64,000 nucleotides of DNA from Amycolatopsis pretoriensis (GTDB lineage: Bacteria > Actinomycetota > Actinomycetes > Mycobacteriales > Pseudonocardiaceae): positions 310,001 to 374,000 of the forward strand of contig NZ_FNUJ01000010.1 of NCBI RefSeq assembly GCF_900107925.1, written 5' to 3'. The notes beneath the pieces were generated by a model, which did no database searches, was not told the origin of the DNA, and saw only the letters and a list, made by a program, of their open reading frames with translations. Positions 58,040 to 64,000 of this stretch are shown one piece after another; positions within the stretch are counted from its first letter, which is position 1; each line of letters opens with the position of its first letter. A program made the position numbers and the translations under genes.

Positions 58040-58081
58040 GTCGGGGTCAGGTCCTTGATGTCGGGGGCTGGGGCGGGAAGG

Positions 58082-58771
58082 TCAGCGACCGATGCCGTAG
58101 ACGCCGCGGGCGTCGTCGCGGATCACCCGGCCGAGCTGGAGCTCGACGACGCGGCGCCGCATGGAGTCCACGATGGAGTGATCGTGGGTCGCCATCAGGA
58201 CGGTCGTGCCGGTGCGGTTGATCCGCTCCAGCAGCAGCATGATGTCCTGGCTGGTGTCGGGGTCCAGGTTCCCGGTCGGCTCGTCGGCGAGCAGCACCAG
58301 CGGCCGGTTCACGAACGCGCGCGCGATCGCGACGCGCTGCTGCTCACCACCGGAGAGCTCGTTGGGCAGCCGGTCCGCCTTGCCGTCGAGGCCGACGAGC
58401 TCGAGCACCTCGGGGACGACCTTCTTGATGGTCGGGGCGGGCTTGCCGATGACCTCGAGGGCGAACGCGACGTTCTCCGCGACGGTCTTGTTGGCCAGCA
58501 GGCGGAAGTCCTGGAAGACGCAGCCGATGGTCTGCCGCAGGCGGGGGACCCGGCGGCGGGCCAGCTTGGCGACGTCGAAGTTCGACACCATCACGCGGCC
58601 CTTGCTCGGCGTCTCTTCGCGCAGCAGCAGCCGGAGGAAGGTCGACTTCCCCGATCCCGAGGGACCGATGAGGAAGACGAACTCACCCTTGTCGATGTTG
58701 ACGGACACCCGCTCGAGCGCGGGCCGCGTCGAGGTCTTGTAGACCTTGGAAACCTCTTCGAGCCGGATCAC
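58082..58771 (-). CDS. ftsE: Cell division ATP-binding protein FtsE
   Basis: A 229-aa ATPase with LIGPSGSGKST, ELSGGEQQRVAIARA, VLLADEPTGNLDP and MATHDHSIVD. GTG 58771 gives the usual FtsE length. Works with FtsX. Preceded by a hairpin after prfB, so it may have its own promoter. Confidence 0.95.
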   Translation of the reverse strand: MIRLEEVSKVYKTSTRPALERVSVNIDKGEFVFLIGPSGSGKSTFLRLLLREETPSKGRVMVSNFDVAKLARRRVPRLRQTIGCVFQDFRLLANKTVAENVAFALEVIGKPAPTIKKVVPEVLELVGLDGKADRLPNELSGGEQQRVAIARAFVNRPLVLLADEPTGNLDPDTSQDIMLLLERINRTGTTVLMATHDHSIVDSMRRRVVELQLGRVIRDDARGVYGIGR

Positions 58772-58836
58772 GATTCGGCATACTACCCACCGGTCTCGTG
58801 AAGCCCCGGTTGCCCGGTCCACCCGGGTGGAGCAGC

Positions 58837-58873
58837 GGGTGTTTGCGCACGGTGAGCGGTCACGCAAACACCC
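58837..58873 (-). terminator. Hairpin between prfB and ftsE
   Basis: GGGTGTTTGCG (58837-58847) pairs with CGCAAACACCC (58863-58873), an 11-bp perfect stem, 10 bp after the prfB stop. No T tract follows, so it may be a pause or a weak terminator. Confidence 0.6.
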
Positions 58874-58883
58874 CCTGCACCGA

Positions 58884-59981
58884 TCAGGCGCTCTGCATCC
58901 GCCAGCGGATACCGGCGTCGAGGAAGCCGTCGATGTCGCCGTCGAGCACCGCGGTCGGGTTGCCGACCTCGAACTCGGTCCGCAGGTCCTTGACCATCTG
59001 GTACGGGTGCAGCACGTAGGAGCGCATCTGGTTGCCCCAGCTGGAGCCGCCGTCCTTGAGCGCGTCCATCTCCTTGCGCTCTTCTTCCTTCTTGCGCTGC
59101 AGCAGCCGCGACTGGAGGACCTTCATCGCGGCCGCCTTGTTCTGCAGCTGCGACTTCTCGTTCTGGCAGGAGACGACGATGTTCGTCGGGATGTGCGTGA
59201 TGCGCACCGCACTGTCGGTCGTGTTGACGCTCTGGCCGCCCGGGCCCGACGAGCGGTAGACGTCGACCCGGATGTCCTTTTCCGGGATGTCGACGTGGTC
59301 GACCTCTTCGACCTCGGGCAGCACCTCGACGTGCGCGAACGACGTCTGGCGGCGGCTCTGGTTGTCGAACGGCGAGATCCGGACGAGCCGGTGGGTGCCC
59401 TGCTCGACCGAGAGGGTGCCGTAGACGTAGGGGGCGCTCACCTTGAACGTCGCCGACTTGATCCCCGCCTCTTCGGCGTAGGAGATGTCGTAGACGTCGG
59501 TCGGGTAGCCGTGGCGCTCCGCCCAGCGCAGGTACATGCGGAGCAGCATCTCGGCGAAGTCGGCCGCGTCGACGCCGCCGGCCTCGGAGCGGATGGTGAC
59601 GACGGCGTTGCGGTCGTCGTACTCGCCCGAGAGCAGCGTGCGGACCTCGAGGGCGTCGATGGCCTTCCCGAGGTCGGCGAGCTCGGTCTCGGCCTCGCCC
59701 AGGCTGCCGGAGTCGCCCTCGGCCTCGGCGAGCTCGTACAGCACGCCCAGGTCGTCGAGCCGCTGGCGCAGGTCGCCGACCCGGCGCAGCTCGCCCTGCC
59801 GGTGGGACAGCTGGCTGGTGACCTTCTGTGCCGCTTCCGGGTCGTCCCAGAGCGTCGGGCTCGAAGCCTGCTGTTCGAGATCGGCCACCTGGGCACGCAG
59901 GGCGTCCAGGTTCATCACCGACTCGATCTGCGTCAGCTTGCCGGCCAGGTCCCTTAGTGCCGCGTCGAACTCATCACTCAC
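58884..59981 (-). CDS. prfB: Peptide chain release factor 2
   Basis: A 365-aa RF2. The catalytic GGQ is in RSSGPGGQSVNTTDS and the stop-codon recognition SPF is in VRISPFDNQSR. The reading frame is continuous, without the programmed frameshift used by E. coli prfB. GTG 59981 gives VSDEFDAALRDLAGKL as start; the frame is open to 60008. It releases at UGA and UAA. Confidence 0.95.
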   Translation of the reverse strand: MSDEFDAALRDLAGKLTQIESVMNLDALRAQVADLEQQASSPTLWDDPEAAQKVTSQLSHRQGELRRVGDLRQRLDDLGVLYELAEAEGDSGSLGEAETELADLGKAIDALEVRTLLSGEYDDRNAVVTIRSEAGGVDAADFAEMLLRMYLRWAERHGYPTDVYDISYAEEAGIKSATFKVSAPYVYGTLSVEQGTHRLVRISPFDNQSRRQTSFAHVEVLPEVEEVDHVDIPEKDIRVDVYRSSGPGGQSVNTTDSAVRITHIPTNIVVSCQNEKSQLQNKAAAMKVLQSRLLQRKKEEERKEMDALKDGGSSWGNQMRSYVLHPYQMVKDLRTEFEVGNPTAVLDGDIDGFLDAGIRWRMQSA

Positions 59982-60003
59982 GTTTGTCAAGGTTACGGCA
60001 AAA

Positions 60004-60034
60004 CCCACGACCGGTTGCGAGGACCGGTCGTGGG
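60004..60034 (-). terminator. Intrinsic terminator after the PadR gene
   Basis: CCCACGACCGGT (60004-60015) and ACCGGTCGTGGG (60023-60034) form a perfect 12-bp stem with a 7-nt loop. On the minus strand it follows the PadR stop by 10 bp and ends in TTTT. It separates the PadR gene from prfB. Confidence 0.8.
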
Positions 60035-60044
60035 CGCGCGAACC

Positions 60045-60545
60045 TCAGGCCGCGGGGATGGCGTCGAGCAGCTTGAGCGCGGCCTTGGCCTGAGCCTGGG
60101 CGAACTCGGCGACGGCCTTCTCGTACGGCCCGTCGGCCGCCTTGGTGGCCGCCTTCGCGTCGTCGAGCTGCTGGCCGTAGCTGGTCCGGGCCGACTCGAG
60201 CAGCGACTGGCGCTGCTTCGCCGTCAGCGACCCCGCGTGCACGAGCCGCAGGATGAGCGGGCTGCGCAGGTGGTCGGGACCGGCGTCGGACGTCAGCCAG
60301 GCCTTGAAGGCCTTCTTCCCGGCGGCGGTGATCAGGTACTGCTGACTGGAGCGCGGGCCCTGCTTGCCGAGCCGGACGAGACCTTCTTTGGACAGCGCCG
60401 GGAGCTCCCGGTACACCTGGCTGCGGGTGACGCTGAAGAAGGCGCCGAATCGCTCACCCGCTCCCGCGACGAGCTGCCCGCCGGTGGCGGGACCGTCGTG
60501 GAGCAGACCGAGCAGGGCGGCGGCTGTTGCATTCAATTCGGACAC
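60045..60545 (-). CDS. PadR family transcriptional regulator
   Basis: A 166-aa protein. The winged HTH is AAALLGLLHDGPATGGQLVAGAGERFGAFFSVTRSQVYRELPALSKEGLV. The C-terminal half is a long helical dimer arm (SLLESARTSYGQQLDDAKAA). PadR proteins respond to phenolic acids or drugs. The upstream region has several TCCAC-GTGG type dyads. The target is not known. Confidence 0.87.
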   Translation of the reverse strand: MSELNATAAALLGLLHDGPATGGQLVAGAGERFGAFFSVTRSQVYRELPALSKEGLVRLGKQGPRSSQQYLITAAGKKAFKAWLTSDAGPDHLRSPLILRLVHAGSLTAKQRQSLLESARTSYGQQLDDAKAATKAADGPYEKAVAEFAQAQAKAALKLLDAIPAA

Positions 60546-60925
60546 GTCCCCTAGATTCCCACTTATCGGCCGCTGTGTCCACAGTGGTCAGCGGATCTGT
60601 CCATTGTGGCTAGTGAGATCCCCTCGTTCGGCCCAATGCGACCAGGTCCACTGTGGACCGCGGACACGCTGTGCAACCACCAGGGGCGGGACAATGGTCC
60701 AACCAGCCGCACGCGAGCTGTCGCGACACGGCCAGGCAGGTGACTTCGACAGGTGGCTTTCCCCGGCTTGGCGGACTCCGGACACGCACCGCAACCACCC
60801 GGAAACGGCGTTCGGATCGTGGAATCCGCAGTCATTCGACTGTTTCGCGGAAAAGTCGGCAGCGAAAGTCGTGCACGCATGACAAAAGAGGCACGTTCCC
60901 GGATTTCCGAGAACGTGCCTCTTCG
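60546..60925. other. 380-bp gap with short dyads, no gene supported
   Basis: Between the PadR start and the first tRNA. It contains TCCACAGTGG (about 60577), TCCATTGTGG (about 60600) and GGTCCACTGTGGACC (60646-60658), which may be regulator sites or copies of the motif recurring in the window. Frames across it are short, overlap each other and lack codon pattern, so none is called. Confidence 0.6.
60884..60924 (-). terminator. Terminator of first tRNA-fMet
   Basis: AAGAGGCACGTTC and GAACGTGCCTCTT pair around a short loop. On the minus strand it follows the tRNA and ends in TTTT. A standard intrinsic terminator. Confidence 0.85.
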
Positions 60926-61002
60926 TGGTAGCGGGGACAGGATTTGAACCTGCGACCTCTGGGTTATGAGCCCAGCGAGCTACCGAGCTGCTCCACCCCG
61001 CG
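60926..61002 (-). tRNA. tRNA-fMet (CAT), copy 1
   Basis: A minus-strand cloverleaf beginning CGCGGGGTGGAGCAG with anticodon CAT in CTCATAA. Three G-C pairs in the anticodon stem (GGG/CCC) and a mismatch at 1:72 mark it as initiator. 3' CCA is encoded. Identical in its 74-nt body to the copy at 63223-63296. Confidence 0.96.
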
Positions 61003-61079
61003 CCGTTGTGGTACTTGACTAGATTACACGGGGTGGCCAGCGGCTTTACACCGGGGTCGATAAGTGGCCTGACCAGGCA

Positions 61080-61664
61080 TTACGGTCCACCGAGCCACTG
61101 ACGCGCTCCACTGAGGACCATCTCCAGTCCGTCCTCGAAGCGCGAACCGACGTCGGCGAGCAGGTCACCGGCCGCCTCGCTGCGGTACCGCTCGTCCAGC
61201 TGCCCCGGCACCGGGTAGACCGCCTGCTCTTCGATGGTGAAGCCGACGACGTAGCTGTAGACGGTGAACAGCGCCTGGCCGGCGCGCCGTTCGTCCACAC
61301 CGGCGTCGATGCTGCGCTGCAGCGGGCTGGGCCCGACCAATCCGGTGTCGCCGAGGTACGTGCCCGCGAAAACCTTGCCGCCGTCGCGGTAGGACAGCAT
61401 CATCCGCCGCAGCGCCCGCGCGGCGTGCGCGACGGCGTCCCACTCCGCCAGCCCCTCCGGCGGCCGCCGCTCCTCGATCGAATCGGCGTACATCCGCGTC
61501 GCCATTTCGTCGAGCAGTTCCTGCTTGCTCTTCAGGTGCCAGTACAGCGCCGGCGCTTTGACGCCGAGGTCGGCGGCGATCAGTCGCAACGTGAGCCCGT
61601 TGAGGCCGACCTCGTTGAGCAGCTTCAGGCCCGATCGTGCGATGTCCTGCCTGGTCAGGGCCAT
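61080..61664 (-). CDS. TetR family repressor
   Basis: A 194-aa protein. HTH: ARSGLKLLNEVGLNGLTLRLIAADLGVKAPALYWHLKSKQELLDEM. The C-terminal half is like the tetracycline-repressor class (TetR_C_1), with FTIEEQAVYPVP. ATG 61664 follows GAGGAG. Divergent from a Rox-like monooxygenase, with two TTAAC/GTTAA operators between them. Confidence 0.88.
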   Translation of the reverse strand: MALTRQDIARSGLKLLNEVGLNGLTLRLIAADLGVKAPALYWHLKSKQELLDEMATRMYADSIEERRPPEGLAEWDAVAHAARALRRMMLSYRDGGKVFAGTYLGDTGLVGPSPLQRSIDAGVDERRAGQALFTVYSYVVGFTIEEQAVYPVPGQLDERYRSEAAGDLLADVGSRFEDGLEMVLSGARQWLGGP

Positions 61665-61699
61665 GTTTTCGGTTCTCCTCGGGTACCCGGCTTGACAGT

Positions 61700-61748
61700 T
61701 TAACGATGTTAAGGGCATCCTCGGGTCAGGTCAATTTAACGTTGTTAA
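61700..61748. promoter_or_regulatory. Two TetR operators between repressor and monooxygenase
   Basis: TTAACGATGTTAA (61700-61712) and TTAACGTTGTTAA (61736-61748) are palindromes 36 bp apart in the divergent promoter region. A TTGACA -35-like element lies just before the first. Two sites with one repressor pattern resemble the arrangement of tet operators. Confidence 0.75.
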
Positions 61749-61758
61749 GGAGCTGGGG

Positions 61759-63177
61759 ATGAACGAGCTGACCGCGGAGGTGGTCGTCGCCGGGGCGGGG
61801 CCGACCGGGCTGATGCTGGCGAACGAGCTGGCACTGGCCGGAGTGGACGTCCAGGTGCTCGAGCGGATGCACGAGCGGACGGGCCTGTCGAAGGCGCTGA
61901 ACCTGCAGCCGCGCACGGCGGAGGTCCTCGATCTGCGCGGCCTGCTGGGCCGGGCGGAGCAGCGGTCGTTCGCGACCGTCGCGGACGGACACTTCGCGGT
62001 GATCCCGGTGCGCTACACCGGCTGGGACACGCGCCACCCGTACCAGGTCGGCATCCCGCAGGCGCAGGTCGAGGCGGCGCTGGAGGAGCGGCTGGCCGAG
62101 CAGGGCGTGAAGGTGCTCCGCGGCCACAGGCTGACAGGTTTCGAGCAGGACGCCACCGGCGTGACGATCACGGCGGGCGACCTCCGCGTGCGGGCGAAGT
62201 ACCTGGTGGGCTGCGACGGCGGCCGCAGCGCGGTCCGCAAGGCCCTGGGGCTGCCGTTCGAAGGGATCGAGGGCCGCGGCCACGGCGTCTCGGCGGACGT
62301 CCTGTTCCGCACGACCCCGCCGGGCGCGCCGACGCAGTGGCGGTCGATGGGGAACATGGTGACGTCGCTCAGCCCCGGCAAGTTCGTCGGCCTGATCCCG
62401 CTGGGCGAGCCGAACCTGTACCGCCTGAGCTACGGCGACCGCCTGAACCGTCCGGAAGACCTGCGGGCGGAGGTGCCGGAGGACGAGGTCCGCGCGGCGG
62501 TCCGCGAACGCTTCGGCGACGAGGTGGAGATCGAGGAGATCCGCTGGGTGTCCCGGTTTTCGGACGACAGCCGCCTGGCGGCGAAGTACCGGGTGGGCCG
62601 GGTGTTCCTGGCCGGCGACGCGGCACACGTCCACTTCCCCGCGGGCGGCCAGGGCCTGAACCTGGGTGTCCAGGACGCGATGAACCTGGGCTGGAAGCTG
62701 GCGGCGGACGTGCGCGGCCACGCCCCGGCGGATCTGCTGGATTCGTACGAGGCAGAGCGTCGCGCGGTGGCTTCCGGGGTGCTGCAGAACGTGGCGGCCC
62801 AGAACGCGCTGATCCCCCTGACACCGGACCAGCTGGCGCTGCGGGCGTTGTTCCGCGACCTGGCGGCGCTCCCGGAGGTCCAGCACAAGCTGTCGGGCAT
62901 GGTCTCGGGGCTGGACATCGCTTACGCATCGCCGGAATCCCACCCGGCGGCGGGCACCCGGCTCCCGGATTTCCCCCTGGGCAACGGCTTCGCGAGCGAC
63001 TTGTTCCACAGTGGAAGGTTCGTCCTGCTGACGAAAACCCCAGCGCCGACCCCGCATCCGGAGGTAGTCGTAGCGGAGGTGCCGGAACTCCCGTGGCCCG
63101 ACCTGACGCAGGTACTGGTCCGCCCGGACGGTTACGTCGCCTCGACGACGGGTTCCGCGGCCGGCTGGCTCGTCTGA
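61759..63177 (+). CDS. FAD-dependent monooxygenase, Rox/aromatic polyketide hydroxylase type
   Basis: A 472-aa flavoprotein. EVVVAGAGPTGLMLANELALAG, LVGCDGGRSAVRKALGLPF and RVFLAGDAAHVHFPAGGQGLNLG are the three flavin motifs. The order and C-terminal thioredoxin-like domain follow rifampicin monooxygenase and type II polyketide hydroxylases. It is controlled by a divergent TetR, as expected for a drug-modifying enzyme. The substrate is inferred only at class level. Confidence 0.87.
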   Translation: MNELTAEVVVAGAGPTGLMLANELALAGVDVQVLERMHERTGLSKALNLQPRTAEVLDLRGLLGRAEQRSFATVADGHFAVIPVRYTGWDTRHPYQVGIPQAQVEAALEERLAEQGVKVLRGHRLTGFEQDATGVTITAGDLRVRAKYLVGCDGGRSAVRKALGLPFEGIEGRGHGVSADVLFRTTPPGAPTQWRSMGNMVTSLSPGKFVGLIPLGEPNLYRLSYGDRLNRPEDLRAEVPEDEVRAAVRERFGDEVEIEEIRWVSRFSDDSRLAAKYRVGRVFLAGDAAHVHFPAGGQGLNLGVQDAMNLGWKLAADVRGHAPADLLDSYEAERRAVASGVLQNVAAQNALIPLTPDQLALRALFRDLAALPEVQHKLSGMVSGLDIAYASPESHPAAGTRLPDFPLGNGFASDLFHSGRFVLLTKTPAPTPHPEVVVAEVPELPWPDLTQVLVRPDGYVASTTGSAAGWLV

Positions 63178-63180
63178 CGA

Positions 63181-63219
63181 AAAAAGAAGAGGCGCGACCA
63201 TTGGCCGCGCCTCTTCTTC
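63181..63219. terminator. Shared terminator of monooxygenase and second tRNA-fMet
   Basis: GAAGAGGCGCG and CGCGCCTCTTC pair around ACCATTGGC. On the minus strand it follows the tRNA and runs into TTTTTT; on the plus strand it follows the monooxygenase stop. Confidence 0.85.
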
Positions 63220-63222
63220 CAG

Positions 63223-63296
63223 TAGCGGGGACAGGATTTGAACCTGCGACCTCTGGGTTATGAGCCCAGCGAGCTACCGAGCTGCTCCACCCCGCG
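63223..63296 (-). tRNA. tRNA-fMet (CAT), copy 2
   Basis: The same 74-nt body as the copy at 60929-61002, with CAT anticodon, GGG/CCC anticodon stem and 1:72 mismatch of initiators. CCA is not encoded here (followed by CTG), unlike the first copy. Confidence 0.95.
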
Positions 63297-63363
63297 TCGT
63301 GGTACCTACTTTACGCCCTGGTTGCGAACGGGTGCAAAGCAGGTACCCCTTAGGTAACCGAGG

Positions 63364-64000
63364 TCACCCTCCAGGCTGCGAACTCGGCGGCGGAGTGCTG
63401 GTCCCGGGTGCCGCCGTCTTGGCCGCCTCGTACTCCTTGGCCGCCGCGTCGAGCGCCGCGAGAGCCGCACCCTGGTCCGTGAAGTTCCCGGACTGCTGGG
63501 CCGCCCGCAGCTTGGCGAGCGCGGACTGGATGTCCGTCACGGCCTTGTCGAGCGCCGCGTTGCCGCCGCTCGAGTTGGGTGGCGTCGTCGTGGCCGGCGG
63601 GGTCGTCGTCGGTGGCGTGGTCGTGGGCTGGCCCGCCTGCGGTGGCGTGGTCGTCGCCTCGCCTGTGCCCGCGCCGAAGATCTGGTCGAGCGCCTCCTGC
63701 AGTGTGGCGCCGTAGCCGACCTTCGGCCCGTACGACACCAGGACCCGGGCCAGCTGTGGATAGCTGTTCTGGTTGCGCTGCCGGATGTACACCGGTTCGA
63801 CGTAGAGGAAGCCCTGCGCCACCGGCAGCGTGATCAGGTTGCCGTAGATCGGGATGACGTTGGGGTTGTTGAACAACGTCCGGTCCTGCGCCACCCGTGG
63901 ATCGCTCTGGAACCGGTTCTGCACCTGGACCGGGCCGTCGACCTGGGTCGCCCCCGTCGCCGCGCTGGGCAACTGGAGGACCCGGATCTTCCCGTAGTCG
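63364..64000 (-). CDS. UPF0182 family membrane protein, C-terminal part
   Basis: The last 211 codons of a gene that continues beyond the window. DYGKIRVLQLP, RFQSDPRVAQDRTLFNN, VIPIYGNLITLPVAQGFLYVEPVYI and QLARVLVSYGPKVGYG are typical of the C-terminal region of UPF0182 proteins (large, seven-helix membrane proteins of actinobacteria). A Pro/Thr-rich linker and a helical tail (LDKAVTDIQSALAKLRAAQQ) end the protein. Function unknown. Confidence 0.9.
   Translation of the reverse strand, partial: DYGKIRVLQLPSAATGATQVDGPVQVQNRFQSDPRVAQDRTLFNNPNVIPIYGNLITLPVAQGFLYVEPVYIRQRNQNSYPQLARVLVSYGPKVGYGATLQEALDQIFGAGTGEATTTPPQAGQPTTTPPTTTPPATTTPPNSSGGNAALDKAVTDIQSALAKLRAAQQSGNFTDQGAALAALDAAAKEYEAAKTAAPGTSTPPPSSQPGG

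Noticed and set aside
58884..59981. Programmed frameshift in prfB
   Set aside because: The frame is continuous and no slippery site with in-frame UGA is seen near the start.
60653..60947. Short frames in the gap before tRNA-fMet copy 1
   Set aside because: Several overlapping frames on both strands, none with a ribosome-binding site or recognisable sequence.
62337..63263. Plus-strand 308-codon frame within the Rox-like gene
   Set aside because: It is a shadow frame that runs into the tRNA gene.
60884..63296. tRNA-bounded genomic island
   Set aside because: No integrase, no att core beyond the tRNA identity and only 2.3 kb. Kept only as a finding about duplicated tRNAs.

Overview
The window is chromosomal DNA of a high-GC actinomycete, most likely a member of the Pseudonocardiaceae close to Amycolatopsis. 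This is inferred from strong GC bias at third codon positions, many GTG starts, the actinobacterial order prfB-ftsE-ftsX-smpB, a tmRNA with a mycobacterial-type tag (ADSSQREYALAA), an ESX-linked cluster with YbaB-like proteins, and many secreted hydrolases and FAD monooxygenases. No phage, transposase, integrase or CRISPR array was seen.

Layout. 0-8 kb: two Crp/Fnr regulators, then a four-gene operon (two large beta-rich proteins, a zinc-knuckle protein and a CHAT caspase-like protease) facing a two-gene unit (NUDIX protein plus class III cyclase-like protein). The opposing stop codons are 5 bp apart. Two near-identical 22-bp palindromes lie before the second Crp gene and before the CHAT operon. 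This is the best candidate for an undescribed conflict or signalling system. 8-11.3 kb: a thiolase, SRPBCC, MaoC and SDR operon for acyl-CoA or steroid-type beta-oxidation. 11.3-15.9 kb: secreted GH1, ThuA-ricin and GH3 proteins. 16-18 kb: AraC regulator and PobA-like hydroxylase. 18-20.4 kb: ESX-like substrate, NlpC/P60 peptidase and two YbaB proteins. 20.5-22.7 kb: DsbA-like and MauE/DoxX-like proteins, then an amino-acid-binding lipoprotein. 22.7-27.3 kb: HrpB helicase with a tandem-repeat insertion, then an ABC exporter.

27.5-38.8 kb: a TetR/monooxygenase pair, a two-component system with an unusual C-terminal tail on its kinase, a dienelactone hydrolase, a PiT phosphate transporter, an Lnt-like enzyme, a decayed hydrolase, a lipase and another monooxygenase. 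38.9-46.6 kb: a complete histidine-utilisation operon (hutH, hutU, M20 hydrolase, hutF, hutI) divergent from an IclR regulator across an 18-bp palindrome. 46.7-49.5 kb: MFS transporter and membrane diguanylate cyclase. 49.5-50.8 kb: G-rich and tandem-repeat DNA, a nested hairpin and tmRNA. 50.9-55.7 kb: sensor, kinase and response regulator, then a methyltransferase and an acyltransferase. 55.7-60.5 kb: amidohydrolase, smpB, ftsX, ftsE, prfB and PadR. 60.9-63.3 kb: two identical initiator tRNA genes flanking a TetR/Rox-like monooxygenase pair. The right edge holds the C-terminus of a UPF0182 membrane protein.

Trans-translation (ssrA, smpB), release factor 2 and FtsEX are housekeeping. The rest is largely accessory catabolism, secretion and regulation, typically built as regulator plus divergent target with a visible palindromic operator.
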